From SZUA-318 sp964412015 (GTDB lineage Bacteria; Gemmatimonadota; Gemmatimonadetes; Longimicrobiales; Gaopeijiaceae): a DNA stretch of 64,000 bases. The notes beneath the pieces were generated by a model. The model had not been told where the DNA came from and did no database searches. It saw only the letters and a program-made list of their open reading frames with translations. The stretch covers positions 1-64,000 of the forward strand of contig CAYPMO010000005.1 of the NCBI GenBank assembly GCA_964412015.1. The letters are read 5' to 3'. The translations under genes were made by a program, and so were the position numbers. Within the stretch, counting starts at the first letter, position 1, and each line of letters opens with the position of its first letter. This document shows, one piece after another, positions 34,538 through 42,907 of the stretch.

Positions 34538-35350
34538 TCAGTTGCGAGTGTAGATCAGGGCGGTGATCGAGTCCGAGACGGTCTGGCCCACCGAGTTCAC
34601 GACGCCGGAGGCGGTCCGGATCGTGACCCGGATCTGGCGCACGTCGGTGGTGACGGCCGTGGTGTTGCCGACCGAGTCCAGGTACATGAACGAGAGCCCG
34701 TCGGAGGACTTGAGCGGCCCCACGATCGGCACGGTGGTACCCGATGGGTCCGTCCTCCCCAGGTAGGTCTCGCCGTCGTACGTCGTCAGGCCGTACTGGT
34801 ACCTCACGTAGCTCCTCACGGGGGCGCCCGTCCTGACGCTGTCTCCCGTGGGCTGGGTGAACTGGGCCGACTGACCGGCGAAGCTCAGGTCCTGCGCCCT
34901 GCTCGAACCGCACGTCACCGTGCTGTCCACCGCGCTCACCCGTACCGTGATCCAGTCGTCGTCGGTCGCGATGCTCGTTTGGTTATCCGCGAAGACGAAG
35001 ACCGAGTCGCCCGCCTCGAACCACTCGCCCATCCGAAGGACCCGGAGCACGGGCGGGTTGGCCGTCGTCAGGGAGCACACCACCCCGAACTTGCGCATGG
35101 AGCGGACCGTGAGCGACGTGCCGCTCATGCTCACGAGATCCCCACCCCGCGCGCTGATTTCGCGGAGCTCGCCGAAGAGCACGTCCATGGCCGCGCGCGT
35201 CGCCTGCTGCCCCTGGATCTGGGCGTCCTGTGCCGTATAGGTCCGCTGGTTCGTGATCAGCACCTGGAGCGCGGCCATGACGAGTAGTGCGCCCAGGACG
35301 GTCACGACAATCAGCTCGGTGAGGGTGAAACCCCTGCGGTCGGCGCTCAT
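34538..35350 (-). CDS. PilW-like minor pilin (first set)
   Basis: 270-residue prepilin-like protein. The N-terminus MSADRRGFTLTELIVVTVLGALLVMAAL has the class III signal (G-F-T-L-T-E, Glu at +5) and the hydrophobic assembly helix. The start ATG overlaps the stop of the preceding PilV-like gene (ATGA). The globular domain includes DVLFGELREISARGGD, common in PilW, then repeated Ser/Thr beta strands. Probably a minor pilin that primes pilus assembly. Confidence 0.85.
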   Translation of the reverse strand: MSADRRGFTLTELIVVTVLGALLVMAALQVLITNQRTYTAQDAQIQGQQATRAAMDVLFGELREISARGGDLVSMSGTSLTVRSMRKFGVVCSLTTANPPVLRVLRMGEWFEAGDSVFVFADNQTSIATDDDWITVRVSAVDSTVTCGSSRAQDLSFAGQSAQFTQPTGDSVRTGAPVRSYVRYQYGLTTYDGETYLGRTDPSGTTVPIVGPLKSSDGLSFMYLDSVGNTTAVTTDVRQIRVTIRTASGVVNSVGQTVSDSITALIYTRN

Positions 35351-35760
35351 CTGGTGATCACCCGGAACTCGAAGGTGTCGGCCACGTTCGCGCCGAGGAA
35401 CGGGAAGGGATTCCCCCCGGCGGTCGTCAGCCCGGGGCCCGTCGTCACGACCGTAACCAACTTGGATGTGCTCGACTCGGAGGTGGACGCCCAACTCACG
35501 GCGAAGACCCCCACGGAGTCCGACCCCGATCCGACGTTGGCGAAGGGGGCGGCGTTGAGACGCTCCACCACGGTCTGGAGGGCCACGGCGCGCTCCGTCA
35601 TCACGTCGGCCAGCTTGGTCTGGCGGACGATGTAGGCGGTGGTCCCCGCCAACCCCACGACGCCGACGGCGAGCACGATGATCGCGATCATCACCTCGAC
35701 CATCGTGAAACCCGACGTGGATCCGGGAGCGGAAGGGACGGGTTCGCGGACGGTGCTCAT
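35347..35760 (-). CDS. PilV-like minor pilin (first set)
   Basis: 137-residue prepilin-like protein. The signal is preceded by a long N-terminal leader of 17 residues (MSTVREPVPSAPGSTSG) and followed by FTMVEVMIAIIVLAVGVVGLAG, typical of PilV/GspI. It begins one base after the FimT-like stop and overlaps the PilW-like start. Placement and length identify a minor pilin; no binding function can be read. Confidence 0.85.
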   Translation of the reverse strand: MSTVREPVPSAPGSTSGFTMVEVMIAIIVLAVGVVGLAGTTAYIVRQTKLADVMTERAVALQTVVERLNAAPFANVGSGSDSVGVFAVSWASTSESSTSKLVTVVTTGPGLTTAGGNPFPFLGANVADTFEFRVITR

Positions 35761-35761
35761 G

Positions 35762-36208
35762 TCACCACACCAGCTGCCCCATGGGGAGCAGGTTCAGGGA
35801 CGCCGAGTCCGCATTCTGCCAGAACGACACCTTCACGATGCCCGTGAAGCTGTTGCAGTCGGTATCGGCGTACCCCCTCGAATTCATGCACAGGGTGAGC
35901 GAGCCGGAGGAGGACCGGATGTCCACGTTCAACTCGTCGGCGAGATGGATGGTCTCGAGGTGCGTGCTGTCGCTCCACAGCGAGACGCTGTCCCCACTCA
36001 CGTCCACGAGCAGCCGCACCGTGCTCCCGAGCTCGATGGCCTGCGCGCGGGCCCTGGCGTGCACGGACGCGAACGTGGTGCGGGCGCCCCGCACCGCGAA
36101 CCGTCCCCGGGCGTCTCCGTAGCTGGACAGCGCGATGCTCGTCAGGATGCTCCCGATGAGCAACACGATCACGACTTCTATGACGGTGAATCCCCGTACG
36201 CCCCGCAT
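35762..36208 (-). CDS. FimT/GspH-like minor pilin (first set)
   Basis: 148-residue prepilin-like protein and first gene of the first minor-pilin operon. MRGVRGFTVIEVVIVLLIGSILTSIALSSYGDARGRF contains the prepilin peptidase site and the assembly helix. The C-terminal region resembles GspH/FimU (RARAQAIELGSTVRLLV, MNSRGYADTDCNSF). Some FimT proteins bind DNA during competence; a run of Arg after the helix (RGRFAVRGARTTFASVHARARAQ) is compatible with that but not proof. A near-consensus sigma-54 promoter lies 42 bp upstream. Confidence 0.86.
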   Translation of the reverse strand: MRGVRGFTVIEVVIVLLIGSILTSIALSSYGDARGRFAVRGARTTFASVHARARAQAIELGSTVRLLVDVSGDSVSLWSDSTHLETIHLADELNVDIRSSSGSLTLCMNSRGYADTDCNSFTGIVKVSFWQNADSASLNLLPMGQLVW

Positions 36209-36249
36209 CGGCACTCCCGGAGGGTGGTCCGCACCGGCGACACTCCGCC

Positions 36250-36264
36250 CCAAGTTGCGTGCCA
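36250..36264 (-). promoter_or_regulatory. Near-consensus sigma-54 promoter before the first minor-pilin operon
   Basis: On the minus strand TGGCACG-CAAC-TTGG: the -24 element is perfect, spacing is right, and only the last base of the -12 pair deviates (GG for GC). The 8-mer GGAGTTGC (36269-36276) stands four bases upstream, as part of a 7-bp inverted repeat (36253-36274). The remaining gap from 36209 to 36410 shows no gene. Confidence 0.45.
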
Positions 36265-36410
36265 GCGCGCAACTCCAATATTCGTGCGGGCATCCGGCCG
36301 CGTAAAGGATCGCTTTCGGGACTTTTTGTCGCCCTCCCGGCAACCCTTGCAGCGCCATGCGGTCCGACCGCCCCCCGGCGCGCCGCCGCGGGCGAGGAAG
36401 GGGTTCCACG

Positions 36411-37448
36411 TCAGCGGACGGGCAACCAGCCGATGTCGTCCCGTAGCACGAGCCCTCGCAGGGCATCGGGCGCGGCCGCCATCGCACGCAGAGCCGCGCA
36501 CGCAGAGCCGACGAGGCTCGACGACGCGTCCACCTCCAGGCTCCCGAGGGAGCGGACCATCCCCTCGACGCTCGCCCCCGACCGGAGCCGCAGGTCGCCG
36601 CCGGCCAGCACGACACCCCGGAACCGGGTGCCCGTGAGCTCCACGTCGGCGCGCGCGACGAGGGCGCCCTGCCCCACGCCTCCTTCGACGCTCACCGACC
36701 CCCGAGCGCCGCGCCACGTCTGGACCGCGCCGCACGGCGCCTCCGAGTCGACGTCTCCCCAGTTCCAGGGTGCCTCGAGGCACACTCCGGAGGAGTCCAG
36801 CGGTTCTGGGGTGCCCCGGTCCCCGACGGACACGGGGATCGCGGCGAGCACGTCCTCCCAGGACGGCGGCCCGAGCGGTCCCACCGTCGCGGTGTCGACG
36901 GCCCGGCGTGCCATGGGGGGAAGGCCGAGCGGGAAAAGGCTGTCGAGCACCTGCGTCCACCGGTCGCAGGGCTCCGGGCCGTCGAGGCCCCGGACGATGC
37001 CGACGACGTCCGTGAGCCGCAGGGTCGCCGCCTCGGCGACGGCGGAGAAGGAAGCCACGCGCCCCGCTGGATCGAAGCGCCAGAACAGACGGGCCTCGCG
37101 GAGCTCCCAACCCGTCGGAGGGACGCGTGCCCAGGCCTCGCCCATCCACGCCTCCCGCGTGAGCCGCCGCACCCGCCAACGCACCGGGATACCGTCGGAC
37201 CCGGAGGAGGCCCCCTCGAGCCCTCCACCGGCCGGCGTGCCCTCCAGGGACGCCCCGCCAACGTCGCGCGCCAGGTCCATGACCGCGCCTCGCGCCGCCG
37301 CCCGGGCACGCAGCATTTCGACGTCCGCGCGTGACGCCGCGAGCTGGCGCGCCGCCATGACGAGGACCCCGTGCGCGAGCAGCTCGAGCGCGAGCAGCAC
37401 CAGCACGGTCACGACGAGCACGGCGCCCTCCGTTCCGGGTCTGCTCAC
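36411..37448 (-). CDS. PilX-like protein (second minor-pilin set)
   Basis: 345-residue protein with an N-terminal hydrophobic helix (GAVLVVTVLVLLALELLAHGVLV) after a short leader (MSRPGTE). It lacks a clear prepilin glycine-phenylalanine site, as do many PilX/GspK-like proteins. It is likely the counterpart of the PilX-like gene at 33337. The C-terminal part has VVLAGGDLRLRSGASVEG and RSLGSLEVDASSSLVG, similar to the solenoid-like end of that protein. The start is a GTG overlapping the upstream stop (GTGA). Last gene of the pilS-pilR-minor-pilin run. Confidence 0.75.
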   Translation of the reverse strand: MSRPGTEGAVLVVTVLVLLALELLAHGVLVMAARQLAASRADVEMLRARAAARGAVMDLARDVGGASLEGTPAGGGLEGASSGSDGIPVRWRVRRLTREAWMGEAWARVPPTGWELREARLFWRFDPAGRVASFSAVAEAATLRLTDVVGIVRGLDGPEPCDRWTQVLDSLFPLGLPPMARRAVDTATVGPLGPPSWEDVLAAIPVSVGDRGTPEPLDSSGVCLEAPWNWGDVDSEAPCGAVQTWRGARGSVSVEGGVGQGALVARADVELTGTRFRGVVLAGGDLRLRSGASVEGMVRSLGSLEVDASSSLVGSACAALRAMAAAPDALRGLVLRDDIGWLPVR

Positions 37449-38188
37449 GAACCGCCCCCGTCTCCCGCGGCCACGAACGGCACGACCGCACGTACGCCGA
37501 CACGCGGGCCGGCCACGTCGAGGCGTGCCGCGACGCCTCCCCGCCACGCCTCGAACCGGCTCGGCGGCGTCCCGAGCACCTCGGGCGTCAACGGCTGGCG
37601 GCCGGCGGCGCCTCGGCGGTACCGAAGCGCGCCGCCGCTCAGGTGGTAGCTCCCTCGCTCGAACCAGAGCGCCACGGACGGCCCCGTCGGTGGATCCCCG
37701 GAGAGGGTCCAACGGAGCGTGGGGCCCACCATGAGCGACGGACAGGCTTCCCCCGGCCCCGTACCGGCGATCGCGAGGAGACGCGACTCGCCCGCGGATC
37801 CGAGCAACCAGATCGAGTCCTTCCGGGGATCGGGGCTCCGGATGCCGTCGGGGACCACCGTGACGTCCCGTCCCCGCACGGTGCCCGGGCAGACCAGAGC
37901 CACCCCGCGCAGCGCGCGGACGGCGAGCGTCTCCCCGGCCGGGGCGGCTGCGACGACCCAGCGTGGCCCTGCACGGAGCTCCCGACCGAGCACGTGGCGC
38001 GCCGTCCGGAGCGCGTCGAGCGCCTCGCCCCGACGCTCGAGGCTCTCCGCCAGGCTTCGCATGCCCGTGAGGGACCGCAGGGCGAGCGTCGTGAGGAGCA
38101 GCCCGAGGAGCAGCGCGACCAGCGTCTCCACCAGCGAGAAGCCCTGCGCGCCCGCGCCGCCTCGACCCGTCGGATGCGCGCTACCCAC
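37445..38188 (-). CDS. PilW-like minor pilin (second set)
   Basis: 247-residue prepilin-like protein. Leader MGSAHPTGRGGAGAQ is followed by GFSLVETLVALLLGLLLTTLAL, with the cleavage glycine and Glu at +5. A GTG start overlaps the preceding gene by eight bases (38181-38188). The C-terminal domain contains RTARHVLGRELRAGPRW, the helix typical of PilW. Arg/Ala-rich composition differs from the Ser/Thr-rich copy at 34538. Confidence 0.82.
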   Translation of the reverse strand: MGSAHPTGRGGAGAQGFSLVETLVALLLGLLLTTLALRSLTGMRSLAESLERRGEALDALRTARHVLGRELRAGPRWVVAAAPAGETLAVRALRGVALVCPGTVRGRDVTVVPDGIRSPDPRKDSIWLLGSAGESRLLAIAGTGPGEACPSLMVGPTLRWTLSGDPPTGPSVALWFERGSYHLSGGALRYRRGAAGRQPLTPEVLGTPPSRFEAWRGGVAARLDVAGPRVGVRAVVPFVAAGDGGGS

Positions 38189-38516
38189 CGGAGACGGACG
38201 CCGCCGCCACGCGCCCCTCCACGCGGATCAGGACCGAGTCGTCCACCGCGTACTCGACGGAAACGGTTCCCCCACCGCGGACGCGCCACCGGAGCTCGCC
38301 GGGCCCCGACGGCTGACGGTGTCGCCCCGCGGCCGCGCCGACGGCGGAGAGCGAGTCCAGGGCGCGCTGGACCTCGGCGACCCCCCATTCCAGGATCTCC
38401 GCGCGGGTGACGAACCGGGCCGCGAGAACGCCCGTGCCGACCACACCCAGGAGGCCCACCTCCAGCACGAGGAGCGCCACCACGAGCTCGATCAACGTGT
38501 GTCCGCGCCGCGTCAC
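38181..38516 (-). CDS. PilV/GspI-like minor pilin (second set)
   Basis: A short 111-residue prepilin-like protein starting MTRRGHTLIELVVALLVLEVGLLGVVG. The +1 residue after the cleavage glycine is His (G-HTLIE), unusual because Phe is normal, while Glu +5 is kept. GTG start overlaps the FimT-like stop (GTGA). The following domain is small (about 80 residues). Confidence 0.78.
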   Translation of the reverse strand: MTRRGHTLIELVVALLVLEVGLLGVVGTGVLAARFVTRAEILEWGVAEVQRALDSLSAVGAAAGRHRQPSGPGELRWRVRGGGTVSVEYAVDDSVLIRVEGRVAAASVSGG

Positions 38517-38941
38517 GGGCGTCTCACGCGACCGTATCCCGAGACGACCAGCGTGCTCTGCTGCTCGCCTCGCCGGAAGCGGAGCGTCTCGCTCGCCACG
38601 GTCCCCAGTCCGAGCGCGTCATACTCGAGCGTGGTCTCGCGGCGCTCGCGCGACAGGGAGACCACGACGCCGAGGTCCCCTTCCAGGGCGGCGCTCGCCG
38701 CCACGCTGTCGCGAACTTCGATCCAGCAACGCCACGGTCCCGCTCGGAGACGCACGCGCGCGCCGCCGTGCGTCACGGCCGCGACACGGGCCTCGGCGAC
38801 AAGGCCGGCCACGGCTTCGCGCGCCGCGACGACCGCCATGCGATCCCGCAGCGTCCGTCCCGCGGGCAGCAGCGCCGAGGCCGCGATGGCGGCGAGCACA
38901 AGCGCCGCGCAGAGCTCGAAGAGGGTGAAGCCGCACCGCAT
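38513..38941 (-). CDS. FimT/GspH-like minor pilin (second set)
   Basis: 142-residue prepilin-like protein. MRCGFTLFELCAALVLAAIAASALLPAGRTLRDRM has the prepilin site and helix, although the helix is unusually Ala-rich and contains Cys. The C-terminal domain fits the GspH/FimT pattern (ARVAAVTHGGARVRLRAG). It lies 53 bp after pilR, which probably makes pilS-pilR and this minor-pilin set one transcript. Confidence 0.82.
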   Translation of the reverse strand: MRCGFTLFELCAALVLAAIAASALLPAGRTLRDRMAVVAAREAVAGLVAEARVAAVTHGGARVRLRAGPWRCWIEVRDSVAASAALEGDLGVVVSLSRERRETTLEYDALGLGTVASETLRFRRGEQQSTLVVSGYGRVRRP

Positions 38942-38994
38942 GGCACGACGATGCGCACGGGGCCCGGGCGGCCGAATGGCGCGATGGGCCTCGG

Positions 38995-40353
38995 TTACTC
39001 GATCCCGTACTCCTGGATCTTGTATCGGACCGCGCGGGGAGAGAGCTCCAGCAACTCGGCCGCCTGCGTCTTGTTGCCGCCGGTGCGATCGAGCGCGAGC
39101 TGGATGAGGTGCTTCTCCAGGCGCGCGCCGTGCCGCTTGACCGAGAGGTCGCCCGTGTCGGTCTGGATCCCCGGCGTCTCGGGCGGCGGGCGGCGCACGG
39201 TCTCCGGAAGGTCCTCGACGGTGAGGACCGGACCTTCGGTCAGGACGAGCGCGCGTTCCAGGACGTTCTCGAGCTCCCGGATGTTGCCGGGCCACGAGTA
39301 CCGGAGGAGCACGCTCATGGCCTCCGGGTGGATTCCCTCGACCTGGACCCCGAGACGTTCGGCCTGGCGGCGCAGGAGATACATGGCCAGCTCGGGGATC
39401 TCCTCGACACGGGTGCGGAGCTGCGGCAGGTGGATCGGCACCACCGCCAGCCGGTAGTAGAGGTCCTCCCTGAACTCGCCGGCCTCCACCGACGCCTCCA
39501 GGTCGCGATTCGTAGCGGATATAATGCGGACACTCGCCCGCCGCACTTCGGTCGAGCCGAGGCGGCGGAATTCCCCCTCCTGCAGCACGCGAAGAAGCTT
39601 GACCTGGAGCGAGCCGGGGAGATCGCCGACCTCGTCCAGGAACAGCGTGCCACCGTCGGCCGCCTCGAACAGTCCGGGCTTGTCCCGGTCGGCGCCCGTG
39701 AACGCGCCCTTCACGAACCCGAAGAACTCCGACTCGAGCAACTGCTCGGGAATGCCCCCGCAGTTGATCGCCACGAAGGGCCCCGAGCCCCGGGGGCTCT
39801 CCCGGTGGATGAGGCGGGCCACCAGCTCCTTGCCGGTCCCGCTCGCGCCGGAGAGCAGGACGGCCGAGTCGTGCCGCGCGACCTTCTCCACCACGTCGAG
39901 CGCCTTCCGCATCGCGCCGGAGCCGGCGACGATCTCGCCGAAACGGCGGTCGAGCTGCACCTCCTTGCGCAAGCGCCCGACTTCGCGCTTGAGCTGCTCC
40001 CGCTCCTCGGCCTTCCGGACGGTGAGCAGCACCTCGTCGGCTCCGAACGGTTTGGGCAGATAGTCGTAGGCCCCGCGCTTCATGGCCTCCACGGCGAGCT
40101 CGAGGCTCCCATAGGCGGTCATCACGAGGACGAGCGCCTCCCCCCCCGATTCGCGGTACCGCTCCAGGAACCCCAGGCCGTCGAGCCTGGGCATCCGGAC
40201 GTCGCACAGGATGATCTCGGGGCTCTGATCTTCCGCGACCGCCAGGCCCGCCTCGCCGTCCTCGGCGAGGACCACCTCGTAGCCCGCGTCGGTCAGGATG
40301 AGTGAGAGCGACTTCCGGAGCCCGGCGTCGTCGTCGATGATGAGGATCCTCAC
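38995..40353 (-). CDS. pilR: Sigma-54-dependent response regulator PilR
   Basis: NtrC-class regulator, partner of PilS. GTG start overlapping the pilS stop (GTGA) gives 452 residues. Receiver: IIDDD at 5-9 with phospho-acceptor D51 (CDVRMP) and the conserved Lys in YLPKPF. AAA+ domain: Walker A GASGTGKE, sigma-54 loop GAFTGA, LFLDEVGDLP. Fis-type HTH at the end (GGNKTQAAELLELSPRAVRYKIQEYGIE). Known PilR proteins switch on pilA from sigma-54 promoters, and one such promoter lies in front of the pilin gene at 42665. Confidence 0.93.
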   Translation of the reverse strand: MRILIIDDDAGLRKSLSLILTDAGYEVVLAEDGEAGLAVAEDQSPEIILCDVRMPRLDGLGFLERYRESGGEALVLVMTAYGSLELAVEAMKRGAYDYLPKPFGADEVLLTVRKAEEREQLKREVGRLRKEVQLDRRFGEIVAGSGAMRKALDVVEKVARHDSAVLLSGASGTGKELVARLIHRESPRGSGPFVAINCGGIPEQLLESEFFGFVKGAFTGADRDKPGLFEAADGGTLFLDEVGDLPGSLQVKLLRVLQEGEFRRLGSTEVRRASVRIISATNRDLEASVEAGEFREDLYYRLAVVPIHLPQLRTRVEEIPELAMYLLRRQAERLGVQVEGIHPEAMSVLLRYSWPGNIRELENVLERALVLTEGPVLTVEDLPETVRRPPPETPGIQTDTGDLSVKRHGARLEKHLIQLALDRTGGNKTQAAELLELSPRAVRYKIQEYGIE

Positions 40354-41639
40354 GCCGACCCTCCCTGTTCGATGACCTGCCTCGGGGCGTCCACGGCGAC
40401 ATCGGCGCCGGCCACGCCCGGAAGCCGGATCGTGAACCGGGCTCCGCCGCCCGGGGCGTTCGAGGCCTGGATGCGCCCTCCCATACCCTCGATGAGGCGG
40501 GCGCAAATGGAAAGGCCCAGTCCCGTACCCTTCCCCGGCTCCTTCGTCGTGAAGAAGGGGTCGAAGATGGTCTCCAGGTGCTCCTCCGCGATCCCCGGCC
40601 CGTTGTCGCTCACCTCGATGACCACCACCCGGCGTGCCGTGAAGAGCGGGTTGATGCCCCTCCCGCCGTCGTCCTTCGAGACCCTGCGCCGGTGCATGTA
40701 GTTGATCCCGGGTGGGTCGTCCGCCCTGCGCTTCGGGAGGCGCGTCACCTCCGCTTCCTCGGCGGACAGGCTGACCGTGACGCGCGGCTCCGCGCTTCCT
40801 TCAAGCGCCTCCAGCGCATTCAGGAGCAGGTTCACGAGGACCTGCTCGAGCCGATGGGGTTCCATGACGACGTCGGGCACGTCGTCGGCGAGGGCCCAGC
40901 GGTGTTCGACGTCGTCCAGCTTGCCCTGGTTCTCCAGGAGCGAGCGGACCTTCGAGAGGACCCGGGCGGGGGGCACCGGTCCGGCTTCCGTCTCCCTCGG
41001 CCGCGCGTAGTCGAGCAACCCCCGCACGATCACGTCGATCCGACGGGCCTCCTCGCGGATCGAATCGAGGAGCTCGGTGTCTCCGCCGTCCTTCGATACG
41101 CGTGAGCGGGCCACGTCCACGTAGGCCATGATCGCACCCAGGGGATTGCCGACCTCGTGCGCGATCCCGGCTGCGAGCGTGCCGACCGACGCGAGGCGCG
41201 CGGCGTGGACGACCTGGTCCCTGGCGATGACGAGCTCCTCGTTCGTGCGGTCCAGGGAGGCCACGTTCGCCGCGAGCAGCTCCTGGTCGGCGATCAGGCG
41301 GTCGGCCATCGCGTTGATGCTGCCCGCGAGCTGCCCGAGCTCGAGGCTCGGGGGCGCGACCGCCCGGTGGTGATAGTCCCCTTCCGCGATCCGGCGGGCG
41401 TCCCCGGCGAGGCCTTCCATCGGCGTCACGAGGCTCCGCTGGAGCAGCGCCTTCCCGAACAGGAAGAGGACGACGAGGTCCGCGACGACGAGCACGACCA
41501 GGAAGAACACCCCCTGGGCCAGGGTATCGAGAACCGGCAGGAGGACGGCCAGACCTATGCCCGCGAGGAGCACGGCACCGGCGAAGAGAGCGCCGAAGGC
41601 GATGAGGAGTTCACGCCGGAGCGGCGTGGGTTGGCGCAC
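40350..41639 (-). CDS. pilS: Sensor histidine kinase PilS
   Basis: Membrane sensor kinase for PilR. The chosen GTG start gives 429 residues; a TTG further upstream (41705) would add 22 residues with no ribosome-binding site. Two TM helices (about 10-36 and 43-63), a HAMP-like linker, the HisKA box with H161 (AAGIAHEVGNPLGAI) and the HATPase_c boxes (LVNLLLNALEAL, VSDNGPGIAEEH, FFTTKEPGKGTGLGLSI). An insertion between the N and G1 boxes (TRLPKRRADDPPGINYMHRRRVSKDDGGRG) is unusual for the domain. Proteobacterial PilS has six TMs, so this is a shorter sensor. Confidence 0.88.
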   Translation of the reverse strand: MRQPTPLRRELLIAFGALFAGAVLLAGIGLAVLLPVLDTLAQGVFFLVVLVVADLVVLFLFGKALLQRSLVTPMEGLAGDARRIAEGDYHHRAVAPPSLELGQLAGSINAMADRLIADQELLAANVASLDRTNEELVIARDQVVHAARLASVGTLAAGIAHEVGNPLGAIMAYVDVARSRVSKDGGDTELLDSIREEARRIDVIVRGLLDYARPRETEAGPVPPARVLSKVRSLLENQGKLDDVEHRWALADDVPDVVMEPHRLEQVLVNLLLNALEALEGSAEPRVTVSLSAEEAEVTRLPKRRADDPPGINYMHRRRVSKDDGGRGINPLFTARRVVVIEVSDNGPGIAEEHLETIFDPFFTTKEPGKGTGLGLSICARLIEGMGGRIQASNAPGGGARFTIRLPGVAGADVAVDAPRQVIEQGGSA

Positions 41640-41712
41640 GGGATATCCCGGGAGTGAGGGTCGCTGCCGCCTCGGAAAGTGCGCCGGCGGGCCCCCGGGG
41701 TGCAACCTCCCC

Positions 41713-41735
41713 GACCGGGCGGCCAGGTCCCGGTC
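41713..41735 (-). terminator. Hairpin after the downstream pilin gene
   Basis: GACCGGG and CCCGGTC arms (7 bp, perfect) around nine bases, seven bases after the stop of the pilin gene at 41742. No T-run follows on the minus strand. Confidence 0.5.
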
Positions 41736-41741
41736 AGATCG

Positions 41742-42128
41742 TCACATCGTGCACTGGACGACGCCCACCACGGTCGCCGGCGCGACCTGCGCGGCGTCTC
41801 CGTGGTAGATGGCGCACGACTCGCTCGGCATACCCAGATGGGAAGCCGTCGCGGACCAACCGGTGTTCGTGGCCTCACCGATCGTGATCGTCACGCCCTC
41901 CGTGTTGTCGAACCCGAGGGCCGTGGTGCTCGTCGTGTACGTGTAGTTGTCGTTGTAGTACACGTCCTGGAGGTTCGCCAGGTTGCGGAGGTCGGCTCGC
42001 GCCGCGGCCAGGTAGGCCTTCTCCCGCACGGCCGCGAACTTCGGGATCGCGATGGAGGCCAGGATGCCGATGATGACCACCACGATCAGGAGCTCGATGA
42101 GCGTGAACCCCTGTCTGTGCATGCGCAT
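41742..42128 (-). CDS. pilA: Type IV major-pilin-like protein (copy 1)
   Basis: 128-residue type IVa pilin. MRMHRQGFTLIELLIVVVIIGILASIAIPKFAAVREKAY is a canonical short leader, prepilin peptidase site (G-F, Glu +5) and assembly helix. Two cysteines (SESCAIYHGD and VVQCTM) can form the C-terminal D-region disulfide. It shares its arrangement with the second pilin (NYTYTTSTTALGFDNTEGV here, NYSYTNSTTDLAFTNSEGV there), so the two arose by duplication. No sigma-54 promoter is visible directly in front of it; it may be read through from copy 2. Confidence 0.94.
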   Translation of the reverse strand: MRMHRQGFTLIELLIVVVIIGILASIAIPKFAAVREKAYLAAARADLRNLANLQDVYYNDNYTYTTSTTALGFDNTEGVTITIGEATNTGWSATASHLGMPSESCAIYHGDAAQVAPATVVGVVQCTM

Positions 42129-42189
42129 GGTCGTCCTCTGCGGGCGGGGGTACGAGGGGCGCTCGGGAGGAAGCGGAGCCGGCCGGTCG

Positions 42190-42220
42190 GGCGGCCCGGG
42201 AACCGAGTCCCCGGGCCGCC
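42190..42220 (-). terminator. Strong hairpin between the two pilin genes
   Basis: GGCGGCCCGGG and CCCGGGCCGCC arms (11 bp, perfect) around a nine-base loop, 50 bases after the copy-2 stop. It would limit transcription into copy 1, making copy 2 the more expressed pilin. No T-run follows. Confidence 0.55.
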
Positions 42221-42269
42221 CTGGACCAACCTGATGCTCAGGCCCGCGTGAGCCGCGGGTCCATCAACG

Positions 42270-42665
42270 TCAGGCGGTGCAGGCCACCTCGCCCGGGGCG
42301 CTCGGGGTGGCGGTGCCGACCGTCGGAGCGGTCGCGGTGCCGTAGTAGATGGCGCAGCCTTCGGCGCCGCCCAGCGCGGAGTGCGTGGCGGAGGCTGCCC
42401 ACCCGGAGCTGGACGCGGTGATCGCCACGTTCACGCCCTCGGAGTTCGTGAACGCCAGATCCGTGGTCGAGTTCGTGTACGAGTAATTGTCGGCATAGAA
42501 GATCTCCTGCTGCGAAGCCAGGTTCTTCAGGTCCGACTTCATCGCGGCGAAGTACGCCTTCTCACGCGTCGCGGAGAACTTCGGGATGGCGATGGCCGCC
42601 AGGATCCCGATGATCACCACCACGATGAGCAGCTCGATGAGGGTGAAACCCTTGTTGTCCCGCAT
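42270..42665 (-). CDS. pilA: Type IV major-pilin-like protein (copy 2)
   Basis: 131-residue type IVa pilin. MRDNKGFTLIELLIVVVIIGILAAIAIPKFSATREKAYF has the standard leader, cleavage site and helix. The D-region cysteines are in GAEGCAIYYG and EVACTA. The Ser/Thr-rich surface (NYSYTNSTTDL, AITASSSGWAASATHS) offers possible O-glycosylation sites. A good sigma-54 promoter 54 bp upstream implies PilR control, so this is the likeliest main pilus subunit. Confidence 0.95.
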   Translation of the reverse strand: MRDNKGFTLIELLIVVVIIGILAAIAIPKFSATREKAYFAAMKSDLKNLASQQEIFYADNYSYTNSTTDLAFTNSEGVNVAITASSSGWAASATHSALGGAEGCAIYYGTATAPTVGTATPSAPGEVACTA

Positions 42666-42718
42666 CTTCGTGACTCCAGGTGAAAGGTAGATAGAGGCCC
42701 CTACGACTCCGGGGGGAG

Positions 42719-42735
42719 TTGCAAGGTCGGTTCCA
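42719..42735 (-). promoter_or_regulatory. Sigma-54 promoter of pilin copy 2
   Basis: On the minus strand TGGAACCGACCTTGCAA: the GG and GC doublets are exactly ten bases apart (42733-42734 and 42721-42722), as sigma-54 requires. The 8-mer GGAGTTGC (42754-42761) stands upstream and its complement covers the -12 region (42715-42722). The rest of the 42666-42907 gap has no gene. Confidence 0.7.
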
Positions 42736-42907
42736 CGATGCCCGCCGTGGACCGCAACTCCTTGAACGGCAACCTACTATCGGAATCCGCCGGCGTCGCC
42801 CCGCGGGGCCTCGCGGCGTTTCCGGTGTGGGATTCTGCAAGCCGGGCCTCGGATTGCAAGAGCGGAAGCCGGAAGTCGGAGGGGTCTCGGTCTTTCTTCG
42901 GGTTGGG

